From: JACKCB01 sp964452775
Lineage (GTDB): Bacteria > Chloroflexota > Anaerolineae > Promineifilales > Promineifilaceae
NCBI GenBank assembly: GCA_964452775.1
Contig: CAYVQP010000101.1
Span: 1-12,630 of the forward strand
Direction of reading: 5' to 3'
Length of the DNA stretch: 12,630 nucleotides
This document shows, piece after piece, positions 6,121 to 11,766 of the stretch. The notes under the pieces are model-generated. The model saw only the letters and a program-made list of their open reading frames with translations. It was not told where the DNA came from and searched no databases. Positions within the stretch are counted from its first letter, which is position 1, and every line of letters begins with the position of its first letter. A program made the position numbers and the translations under genes.

Positions 6121-7395
6121 ATGCGAGATATGACGGACTTGATCAAGATGGGCCAGGCCGCGAAAGCAGCCGGCCGCCAACTGGCTATCCTGAGCACGGC
6201 GCAGAAAAATGCCGCATTGCACGCCATCGCCGATGAATTGGCGGCGCAGACCGGCATGGTGCTGGCGCAAAACGAGCTGGATATCGCCGCCGGTCGGGAG
6301 AAAGGACTCAGCCCGGCCCTGTTGGATCGCCTGTTACTGAACGAGGGGCGCATCGCCGGCCTGATCGCCGACAGCCGGCGTATCGCCGATTTGCGCGACC
6401 CGGTAGGCGAAGAGATGGACAGTCGCGTGTTGCCCAATGGGTTGCGCCTGTGCAAGCGGCGCATCCCGATCGGTGTACTCGGCGTCATCTACGAGGCCCG
6501 GCCCAATGTGACCCTTGACGTGGCCACCCTCTGCCTGAAGACGGGCAACGCCGTCATCTTGCGCGGCGGCAGCGAAACATTGCGCAGCAACCTGGCCCTG
6601 GTCAGCGTCATCCAGGCGGCGCTGGAGCGTGAGGGTTTGCCGCAGGCGGCCGTGCAGTACGTGGACAACCCTGATCGAGCGCTGGTCAGCCAGCTGTTGC
6701 GCCTGGATGAATACGTGGACATGATCATCCCCCGGGGAGGAAACGCATTGCACCGGCTGTGCCGGGAGCAGAGCAGCATCCCGGTGATCACCGGCGGCAT
6801 CGGCATCTGCCATCTCTACGTGGACGAGAGCGCCGACCTGGAGCGGGCGGTGGACATTATTGAGAACGCCAAGGTGCAGCGACCGAGCGTCTGCAATGCG
6901 CTGGACACCGTGTTGGTGCACCCGGCCGTGGCGGAAGAACTGTTGCCGCGTATGGCGGCTCGCCTGTCCCGGAGTGATGTAGAAATACACGCGGCGGGCG
7001 AAGCGCATCAAATCCTACAGGAGAATCGGCACGGCGCGCGGGTTGTGCCGGCTGGAGAAGGCGACTTTGACCAGGAATGGCTGGCGCTCATCCTGGGCGT
7101 GAAGATCGTGGCCGATCTCGATGAGGCCATCGCCCATATTCACGCGCACAGCACCGAGCACTCGGACGGCATCCTGACCAACAACTGGGAACACGCCGGG
7201 CGCTTTGTGAATGAGATCAATTCCGCCGCCGTGTTCGTTAACGCCAGCACGCGCTTCAATGACGGGGGACAATTCGGTCTGGGCGCGGAGGTAGCGGTGA
7301 GCACCCAAAAGTTGCACGCCCGCGGGCCGATGGGCCTGGAGGAACTGACTACCTACAAGTGGATCTGCATCGGCGACGGCCACATCCGGCCTTAG
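6121..7395 (+). CDS. proA: Gamma-glutamyl phosphate reductase
   Basis: NADPH-dependent reduction of gamma-glutamyl phosphate to glutamate-5-semialdehyde, the second step of proline synthesis, acting on the product of ProB next door. 424 aa from this start; the family is about 415-420. Seen: aldehyde-dehydrogenase-superfamily fold with GVIYEARPNVTLDVATLCLK (from residue 121), the cofactor-contact segment GNAVILRGGSETLRSN, the catalytic cysteine C258 in VQRPSVCNALDTVLVH, and the C-terminal FVNASTRFNDGGQFGLGAE. ATG 6121 follows GGAGAG (6108-6113) at 7 nt; ATG 6130 follows GAGG at 9 nt and is almost as good. A longer reading frame opens at TTG 6088, but those codons lie inside the repeat array and are unlikely to be translated. 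Transcription probably comes from the proB promoter through the repeats. Confidence 0.96.
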   Translation: MRDMTDLIKMGQAAKAAGRQLAILSTAQKNAALHAIADELAAQTGMVLAQNELDIAAGREKGLSPALLDRLLLNEGRIAGLIADSRRIADLRDPVGEEMDSRVLPNGLRLCKRRIPIGVLGVIYEARPNVTLDVATLCLKTGNAVILRGGSETLRSNLALVSVIQAALEREGLPQAAVQYVDNPDRALVSQLLRLDEYVDMIIPRGGNALHRLCREQSSIPVITGGIGICHLYVDESADLERAVDIIENAKVQRPSVCNALDTVLVHPAVAEELLPRMAARLSRSDVEIHAAGEAHQILQENRHGARVVPAGEGDFDQEWLALILGVKIVADLDEAIAHIHAHSTEHSDGILTNNWEHAGRFVNEINSAAVFVNASTRFNDGGQFGLGAEVAVSTQKLHARGPMGLEELTTYKWICIGDGHIRP

Positions 7396-7564
7396 CGGGT
7401 TCAGATCAGAACCGGTCCCGCCGGGCAAAGTGAAACAGGGCGGAGGCCGGCGAGCAGTTTTCTCATAGATGCAACGTTATGCTCCGCTTTTCCGTATCCT
7501 GTTACAATACGCGTAGAGAGACCCTGCCGTTGCCACGCTAGTAGCCGCAGGAAGGAGCATGATC
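7396..7564 (+). promoter_or_regulatory. Intergenic region with extended -10 promoter
   Basis: TG-T-TACAAT (7500-7508) is an extended -10 element with no good -35 at 16-18 bp. Transcription would begin near 7515, about 50 nt before the start of the small gene at 7565. The only other structure seen is a weak 5-bp stem (GGTTC 7398-7402 / GAACC 7409-7413) just after proA with no T tract, so no clear proBA terminator is visible. Confidence 0.5.
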
Positions 7565-7873
7565 ATGCCCATTGAACAGGAACCGCTGAAGATCGAGATA
7601 CCTCTGGAAGACGAGCCGGCGATGAAGCCGCAACAGCACGGAGCCGGCGTCAGCGCCACTGTTACCGACACCAGCCGCCAGTTGGCTACCCGCGCCCGCA
7701 CCGCCTGGGATAGTGAGCAGCGCCGGCAGTCGGAAGCGGTGGTGCGCGCCGGCGCCAAACATGGCGCCGCGGCGGCGAAGGTCGGCTTGATTCGCGGCCT
7801 GCACTGGTTGAGCGCCCGGCTGTCGGACCTGGCTTCCCGCCTGGGAGATGATTCGTCCGCCGGACAACAATGA
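7565..7873 (+). CDS. Small protein of unknown function
   Basis: A 102-aa protein I do not recognise. The N-terminal ~20 residues are acidic (EQEPLKIEIPLEDEPAM). The rest is likely helical and basic (QLATRARTAWDSEQRRQSE, then AGAKHGAAAAKVGLIRGL and LSARLSDLASRL), with no signal peptide, no membrane segment and no cysteine. The start is set by the ribosome site: GGAAGGAG ends at 7557, only 1 nt before ATG 7559 but 7 nt before the in-frame ATG at 7565, which I therefore prefer. It has its own extended -10 promoter and lies 78 bp before mutY, whose promoter begins in that spacer. The strong Shine-Dalgarno and promoter make it a likely real gene. The long helix suggests an oligomer or a partner-binding protein, but this is a guess. 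Confidence 0.6.
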   Translation: MPIEQEPLKIEIPLEDEPAMKPQQHGAGVSATVTDTSRQLATRARTAWDSEQRRQSEAVVRAGAKHGAAAAKVGLIRGLHWLSARLSDLASRLGDDSSAGQQ

Positions 7874-7915
7874 TCGGCGCCTTCGCCGCCGTCATTCTCC
7901 ACAATTCCCTCCTGT

Positions 7916-7945
7916 TTGACCCCACAACCTGACGCTGGCTACAAT
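7916..7945 (+). promoter_or_regulatory. mutY promoter placed for a leaderless transcript
   Basis: TTGACC (7916-7921), an 18-bp spacer and TACAAT (7940-7945). Only 6 nt separate the -10 from the ATG at 7952, so the expected transcription start coincides with the start codon. No Shine-Dalgarno is present in that stretch. Confidence 0.6.
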
Positions 7946-7951
7946 GGGACT

Positions 7952-9064
7952 ATGAGGCAGTCCCTGGATATTGTCGGCCCATTGCTGGAGTGGTGGGATG
8001 CCGGCCACGCTGATCTTCCCTGGCGGCGGAGCAAAGACCCCTACGCTGTCTGGGTGGCCGAGGTCATGCTGCAACAGACTCAGATAGCCACCGTCCTGCC
8101 TTATTACGAACGCTGGATGGAGCGCTTTCCGGCCGTGGAGAGCCTGGCGGAAGCCTCTCTGGACGAGGCGTTGAAGCTGTGGGAAGGATTAGGCTATTAC
8201 AGCCGGGCGCGGAACCTGCATGCGGCGGCGCGGACGATCGTCAGCGAACACGGGGGCGTCATCCCGCAGTCAGCAACGGAGCTGAGGCGATTGAAGGGGA
8301 TTGGCCCGTATATCGCCGGCGCAATCGCCTCGATTGCCTTTGATCAGCCGGCTGCCATCCTGGACGGCAACGTCATTCGCGTCTTCAGCCGCCTGTACGA
8401 TTTGCCGGACGATGTGACCGGCAGCGCAACCCGGCAGGAGCTTTGGCGACTGGCCTGGGCGATGATCCCCACTGAACGACCGGGAGACTACAACCAGGCG
8501 CTGATGGAGCTGGGCCAGCGTCTTTGTCTGCCCGCCCGGCCAATCTGTCATGCCTGCCCGCTGGGCCATTTGTGCCTGGCCCGTGCGCGGGGTACGCAAC
8601 TGGAGCGACCGGTGCGCCCCGCGCGCAAGCGATTGCCGCATTATAATGTAGTAGCCGGCGTCATACAGCGGCACGACGGCCGGCTACTCATCGCCCAACG
8701 TCCGCTGGACGGATTGCTGGGCGGCTTGTGGGAATTTCCGGGCGGCAAACAGGAGGATGGGGAGACGTTGCCGGCTGCCTTGCAGCGCGAGATCCGCGAG
8801 GAACTGGCGATTGAGATCGAGGCCGGGCCGCTCTTGACGATCGTGCCGCACGCTTATACCCATTTTCGAATTACCCTGTATGCGCTTCAGGCGCAATATG
8901 TGAGCGGCGAAGTCCGCGACCTGGGCGTTGCCGGCCATGCCTGGGTCGTGCCGGATGACCTGGATGCATATGCCTTTGCCGCAACCGACCGCCGGATAAT
9001 CGCCTACCTGCGCGGCGAGGCGCAGCAGTTGCCGCTCTTCATGCCGGATGGAGAGGCGCAATGA
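7952..9064 (+). CDS. mutY: Adenine DNA glycosylase with MutT-like C-terminal domain
   Basis: Removes adenine mispaired with 8-oxoguanine in base-excision repair. 370 aa. Seen: E37 in EVMLQQTQ, the helix-hairpin-helix LKGIGPYIAGAIASIAF (114-130), catalytic D138 in ILDGNV, and the [4Fe-4S] ligands C192, C199, C202 and C208 (C-x6-C-x2-C-x5-C). These positions equal the E. coli MutY numbering as I know it, which supports ATG 7952 over an in-frame TTG at 7916. The C-terminal domain (about 232-350) recognises 8-oxoG in MutY proteins and usually has a decayed Nudix box. Here the box is nearly complete: G265-x5-E271-x7-R279-E280-I-x-E283-E284-L-A-I, with only the usual Gly changed to Ala. YTHF near residue 315 occupies the place of the FSH loop. 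The stop overlaps the next gene's start (ATGA), implying coupled translation. Confidence 0.95.
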   Translation: MRQSLDIVGPLLEWWDAGHADLPWRRSKDPYAVWVAEVMLQQTQIATVLPYYERWMERFPAVESLAEASLDEALKLWEGLGYYSRARNLHAAARTIVSEHGGVIPQSATELRRLKGIGPYIAGAIASIAFDQPAAILDGNVIRVFSRLYDLPDDVTGSATRQELWRLAWAMIPTERPGDYNQALMELGQRLCLPARPICHACPLGHLCLARARGTQLERPVRPARKRLPHYNVVAGVIQRHDGRLLIAQRPLDGLLGGLWEFPGGKQEDGETLPAALQREIREELAIEIEAGPLLTIVPHAYTHFRITLYALQAQYVSGEVRDLGVAGHAWVVPDDLDAYAFAATDRRIIAYLRGEAQQLPLFMPDGEAQ

Positions 9065-9768
9065 GCGCGATTGGAACAATTGGCTACTGGTTGCTCGAGC
9101 GAGTGCGCGATTTGCTGCGTTGGCCGGTGAACCTCTTTCGGGATGGCCCCCGGCGTGTTCGCCGTTTTGCCGCCGTGACCTATCCGGGGCGATCGTGGAA
9201 GTGGCGTTTGCATACGCTCAGCTGCGCGCTGTTTGACCTGACCGGCGGGCCGGAGCTGGCGCAGTTCCTGATGCACCTGTTCATGGTCACTTCGCCGTTG
9301 ACCGCCGAAGAGATCGCCGCCGCCGGCTCGATCCTGGGCAGCAACGCAATCCGATACGGCGAGGTGCGCATCGCGGAGCGGGGAATCCTGCCGCTGGTCT
9401 TTCGGCATAACCGTGGGCGCGCCTTTGCCACCTGGCGCAGCGTGCATTTGCCCGGCGCCGGCCACCGCCATCGCGGCAATCTGGGCCTGCTGATCCACGA
9501 GCTGACCCACGTCTATCAATATGAGCAGGTGGGCAGTCGCTACATCGGCGAAGCGCTCCACGCACAGCGACAGATGGGGATGGCCTGCTATCATTACGGG
9601 GGAGAAAGCGGCCTGGCCACGGCACGCGCTGCCGGGCGCACCTTACGCACCTTTAATCGCGAAGCGCAGGCGCAAATCGCGCAAGATTACTATATGCGTC
9701 AGGCCGCGGGTGAAGATCTCGCCGGCTACGAATCGTTCATCGAGGATTTGCGCGCCGGCGTCTGCTAG
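9061..9768 (+). CDS. Putative zincin, DUF4157-like
   Basis: A 235-aa protein with a metallopeptidase-type HELTH motif (H146, E147, H150) in the context GLLIHELTHVYQYEQVG, close to the LLAHELAHVVQQ signature of DUF4157 domains. Upstream parts also fit that domain: a helix TAEEIAAAGSILGS, a strand YGEVRIAERG, then FATWRSVHLPG where DUF4157 has a short strand before the HExxH helix. GEALHAQ (163-169) could provide a third ligand (E164). Residues 1-45 are arginine-rich and amphipathic, with no clear signal peptide or membrane anchor. The gene overlaps mutY by 4 nt (ATGA) and so is coupled to it; no promoter of its own is seen. DUF4157 modules are known from exported toxins and injection-system cargo, but this short, cytosolic-looking form next to a repair gene has no obvious role. 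Proteolytic activity is inferred from the motif only. Confidence 0.65.
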   Translation: MSAIGTIGYWLLERVRDLLRWPVNLFRDGPRRVRRFAAVTYPGRSWKWRLHTLSCALFDLTGGPELAQFLMHLFMVTSPLTAEEIAAAGSILGSNAIRYGEVRIAERGILPLVFRHNRGRAFATWRSVHLPGAGHRHRGNLGLLIHELTHVYQYEQVGSRYIGEALHAQRQMGMACYHYGGESGLATARAAGRTLRTFNREAQAQIAQDYYMRQAAGEDLAGYESFIEDLRAGVC

Positions 9769-9777
9769 TAACGCCAA

Positions 9778-9837
9778 GATTCCCGGAAATTCTGCGTTCA
9801 ACTCGCGATCATATGTGCCGGGCAATTTCCGGGAATC
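9778..9837. terminator. Inverted pair of TTCCCGGAAA repeats between convergent genes
   Basis: GATTCCCGGAAATT (9778-9791) and AATTTCCGGGAATC (9824-9837) are exact 14-bp reverse complements separated by 32 nt. They fill the 76-bp spacer between the stops of two convergent genes (9768 plus, 9847 minus). Each arm contains the core TTCC-G/C-GGAA of the repeat array between proB and proA. The position suggests a bidirectional terminator or mRNA 3'-end protector, but there is no long T tract, so the terminator role is inferred. Confidence 0.55.
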
Positions 9838-9844
9838 CAGGAAC

Positions 9845-10996
9845 TCAGGGAATCTTCACCTGCACCACCACCCGGTGCATCTCATCCGTGCCGTCCGGAA
9901 AGGTGCCTTCCACCAGGGAGCTGTTGCGTTCCGGCGAGGTCTGGGAATGACCTTCACCATCGGTCACGTTGGATACCACCCGATAAGCGCCGTTTTCCAA
10001 CCCGCTGACCGCCACCCACCAATGCGTCCAGGTCAGGTTGGATGGGCCGCGTAATAGCTCTGCTTCCTGCCAGTTATTGCCGTTGTCCAGGCTTACCCGG
10101 ACCTTCTCCACGCCGGTTTCATTCGTCATGGCGATACCGGCCACATAAAACTCTCCCGGCTGGAACTCGCGTGGTGGTGGTTGTTCGATGCGCGTATTGG
10201 GCAGGATGAACGCGTTATCACTCCAGCCGGCTTTCTCAAAATGGCCGGTGTGTGGCGTAGTCTGGGCGGTGATGCGGTTGATCCACTTGGGCTGCTTTTG
10301 CCCATACCGGCCCGGCCACAGCGCGCGCAGCGGGAAGCCGTGTTTGGGCGGCAAGGTTTCACCGTTCATCTCATAGACAAGCAGCGCATGGTCATCGAGG
10401 GCCAGTGCGGTCGGAATGCCGGTGTGGTAACCGTCCAGACTTTCCAGCTTCAGATACTTGGCGCTGCCCTGCAAGCCGGCCAACGCCAGGATCTCCTTCA
10501 TCTGCACGCCCACCCAGTTGGCGTTGCTGATCAGGTTGCCACCTACGGGGTTGCTGATGCACTCCAGCGTGCGCATCTCGCTGACCGCCGGCAACGCCCG
10601 GATCTCCTCCATGGTGAGCGAGAGTGGATTGTCTACCCCGCCGGCGATCTCCAACCGGTAGCCGGCCAGGTCCACTTCCGGCGGCGGGGAGGGGTGGTAT
10701 TTCATCTCGTAGAAATCTTCGATAGGGGTGATGCGCACTTCTAAGGGAGGCGTCCAGGGGGCGGGTGTGGTGGTGGCTGTTGGCGCGGTTGTCGCTGCCG
10801 GCGCGGCTGTCCCCGTTGCGGCGGGAGTGATTGTCGCCGTAGCGCCGGCCACGCCTGAAGCGGCGTCGGTTGTCTGCTCGGCTGCTGCATCTGTCTCGCT
10901 GCCGGTGGGGAGGCGACAGGCAGACAAGACGACCACCGCGCCGCCGGCGGCAAGCATGCGTAACAACTCCCGTCTGCTGACTGTCCGACCGTCCAT
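9845..10996 (-). CDS. Tat-exported lipoprotein molybdopterin oxidoreductase, sulfite-oxidase fold
   Basis: A 383-aa exported molybdenum-cofactor enzyme. Seen: a Tat signal VSRRELLRML (6-15) followed by a hydrophobic stretch and lipobox LSAC (24-27), so the mature protein should be a lipoprotein anchored at Cys27. A low-complexity Ala/Thr/Pro tether covers about 28-80. The oxidoreductase core then starts (EVRITPIEDFYEMKYH, about 86-101) with the Mo-ligand candidate C146 in TLECISNPVGG. KHGFPLRALWPGRYGQKQPKWI is the typical cofactor-binding segment, and a C-terminal Ig-like Mo-co dimerisation domain follows (FYVAGIAMTNETGVEKVRVS, then LTWTHWWVAV). Substrate is unknown: sulfite, a sulfoxide or another oxyanion are all possible. 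No haem-binding or membrane subunit gene adjoins it. ATG 10996 gives the complete Tat signal. An extended -10 promoter lies 51 bp upstream. Confidence 0.88.
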   Translation of the reverse strand: MDGRTVSRRELLRMLAAGGAVVVLSACRLPTGSETDAAAEQTTDAASGVAGATATITPAATGTAAPAATTAPTATTTPAPWTPPLEVRITPIEDFYEMKYHPSPPPEVDLAGYRLEIAGGVDNPLSLTMEEIRALPAVSEMRTLECISNPVGGNLISNANWVGVQMKEILALAGLQGSAKYLKLESLDGYHTGIPTALALDDHALLVYEMNGETLPPKHGFPLRALWPGRYGQKQPKWINRITAQTTPHTGHFEKAGWSDNAFILPNTRIEQPPPREFQPGEFYVAGIAMTNETGVEKVRVSLDNGNNWQEAELLRGPSNLTWTHWWVAVSGLENGAYRVVSNVTDGEGHSQTSPERNSSLVEGTFPDGTDEMHRVVVQVKIP

Positions 10997-11046
10997 AGCG
11001 TTTCCGTTTCCCCTCGTATCAAGTGTATTTGGCAGTGACCCTGGTA

Positions 11047-11055
11047 ATTATAGCA
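11047..11055 (-). promoter_or_regulatory. Extended -10 promoter of the molybdopterin oxidoreductase gene
   Basis: On the minus strand TG-C-TATAAT runs from 11055 to 11047, a perfect extended -10 element; no good -35 is seen. Transcription would start near 11040, giving a leader of about 44 nt before ATG 10996. A GAGGGG about 13 nt before the ATG is the only ribosome-site candidate. Confidence 0.6.
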
Positions 11056-11257
11056 GCCAGAGATTAATATGAGCTTACGATGGACTCTCCGCGATGCTGA
11101 TCCCGTTTCGAAGATCGTCAATGCTTGCTGAATCCAATTGAAGCGGCTGCTGCTGAACCGGCAGTGCTTCACTCGCCGGGCAGAACAGGGGATTGCCCCC
11201 TTTGCTACCCCGGCTATTTACCGCTTGTCTCTGTGCTGACACTTTATTGCCCCTGAT
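11056..11257. other. Intergenic stretch without a convincing gene
   Basis: About 200 bp between the minus-strand promoter at 11047-11055 and the plus-strand promoter at 11258. GC is lower than in the flanking genes. A minus-strand reading frame of 65 codons (11272-11075, GTG start) crosses it, but it has no ribosome site, no recognisable domain, and ends just before the next gene's promoter. I consider it unsupported. Confidence 0.5.
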
Positions 11258-11286
11258 TTGACAGTCGCCCACTTAGTTTCTATAAT
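11258..11286 (+). promoter_or_regulatory. Perfect consensus sigma-70 promoter
   Basis: TTGACA (11258-11263), exactly 17 bp, TATAAT (11281-11286): both hexamers are perfect and the spacing is ideal. It is the strongest promoter in the window. Transcription would start near 11293 and run into the hairpin at 11346-11410, then towards the transporter gene at 11766, whose leader would be about 470 nt long. Confidence 0.85.
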
Positions 11287-11292
11287 CTTAAG

Positions 11293-11412
11293 TGTTCTGA
11301 TTTAACCGAGACCACATTGGTGGTTCTCTCACTAAGTCTTTACAGAAACCCCGCAGGTCTCACCGAATGATCTTGCCCTGCGAGTGACCTGTGAAAGAGT
11401 TGCGGGGTTTTG
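11293..11412 (+). ncRNA. Candidate short structured RNA or attenuated leader
   Basis: A transcript from the perfect promoter would meet a stem-loop (GAGACCAC / GTGGTTCTC with one bulged base, about 11311-11331) and then the long hairpin with arms AAACCCCGCA (11346-11355) and TGCGGGGTTT (11401-11410). The second arm ends in TTTTGTT, like a weak intrinsic terminator. That would give a free RNA of about 120 nt, or a truncated leader of the downstream transporter gene. Inside the hairpin CGCAGG (11352-11357) can alternatively pair with CCTGCG (11377-11382), which would break the outer stem: a possible terminator/antiterminator choice. I recognise no known RNA family here. Confidence 0.4.
11346..11410. 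repeat. Hairpin repeat, AAACCCCGCAGGT family, copy 2
   Basis: The 13-mer AAACCCCGCAGGT is identical to 45-57, and the arms AAACCCCGCA / TGCGGGGTTT pair perfectly over 10 bp. A 37-base segment starting at 11390 aligns without gaps to one starting at 87 with 27 matches, so the two copies are homologous over their whole length (about 80 bp) rather than sharing one word. An inner stem GGT-CAC / GTG-ACC (11356-11363 with 11384-11389) sits within the loop. Confidence 0.7.
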
Positions 11413-11583
11413 TTCGTAGTTAGCGAAAGAACCACTTAGCTGGTCGTCGGCTAGTGCTTTGTTAGGCAGAATCTTGCATCAATGTTCCCGGAAACTTCGT
11501 CAGCGAACAGAGGCGATTGACCAAATTCAGTCTACGGGAAAATGTAGAAGCCAAGCTAACGGAGCACTGGAGCCTTGGACAGT
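11413..11583 (+). repeat. Leader segment with a single TTCCCGGAAACTTC repeat
   Basis: This part of the long leader contains TTCCCGGAAACTTC at 11485-11498, an exact 14-base match to the reverse strand of the proB-proA array. A small stem TCTAC / GTAGA lies at about 11531-11548. No gene or known riboswitch was recognised in the rest. Confidence 0.5.
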
Positions 11584-11657
11584 CCCGCACGGAATATTGA
11601 TTCCCCCAGCGTTTTGACGAGCTGGGTGGAGCTCCCGGTTTGGGATCCGGGTGCGGG
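11584..11657 (+). other. Predicted cloverleaf fold in the transporter leader
   Basis: An outer stem CCCGCAC (11584-11590) / GTGCGGG (11651-11657) encloses three consecutive hairpins: GGAAT/ATTCC (11591-11604), CCCAGC/GCTGGG (11605-11626) and CCCGG/CCGGG (11634-11651, sharing one base with the outer stem). The total is 74 nt, tRNA-sized, ending 5 nt before a strong ribosome site. It lacks the D-loop and T-loop consensus and CCA, so it is not a tRNA. Pairings were found by eye and no energy was computed. Confidence 0.35.
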
Positions 11658-11662
11658 CAATG

Positions 11663-11672
11663 AAGGAGGTGA
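11663..11672 (+). promoter_or_regulatory. Full-length Shine-Dalgarno sequence
   Basis: AAGGAGGTGA is a complete complement to the 3' end of 16S rRNA, unusual in a window where most ribosome sites are partial. It serves the TTG at 11674 (the GGAGG core ends 4 nt before it). The only ATG nearby (11660) lies before the site and opens a frame of five codons. Confidence 0.7.
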
Positions 11673-11673
11673 A

Positions 11674-11766
11674 TTGAGAAAGAGCTGTTGTGAACATTCG
11701 CTTACTGTCCGTGAATTGAGAGCCAAACTATCTATTAGCACCCTTCCGAGGAGGAAAGAAAACTGA
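11674..11766 (+). CDS. Putative 30-residue leader peptide
   Basis: A short frame from TTG 11674 encodes 30 aa beginning (M)RKSCCEHSLTVRELRA and ending LPRRKEN. Its start is backed by the complete Shine-Dalgarno at 11663-11672. Its stop TGA overlaps the ATG of the solute-binding protein gene (TGATG), a classical translational-coupling arrangement. It also spans the AGGAGG (11749-11754) that would serve that ATG, so ribosomes translating the small frame would cover or deliver themselves to the next ribosome site. The frame is open upstream to 11575, but those codons lie in the predicted cloverleaf and lack a ribosome site. No known family is recognised. It is basic with two adjacent cysteines and no membrane segment. 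The alternative is chance reading of a spacer; the rather short spacing and TTG start lower confidence. Confidence 0.45.
   Translation: MRKSCCEHSLTVRELRAKLSISTLPRRKEN

Noticed and set aside
7559..7564. ATG 7559 as start of the small gene
   Set aside because: Only 1 nt from the GGAG ribosome site; ATG 7565 has normal spacing.
11075..11272. Minus-strand 65-codon frame in the low-GC spacer
   Set aside because: GTG start without ribosome site, no domain, overlaps the perfect plus-strand promoter; kept only as a note in the intergenic entry.
11461..11467. GTTAGGC matching an integron attC core
   Set aside because: No paired RYYYAAC partner complementary to it within 150 bp, no integrase or cassette structure.
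11584..11657. tRNA or tRNA-Pro-like gene (cloverleaf, TTTGGGA loop)
   Set aside because: No T-loop TTCRA, no D-loop AGNNNGG in the right place, stems of wrong lengths and one base shared between arms. Kept as an unclassified fold.
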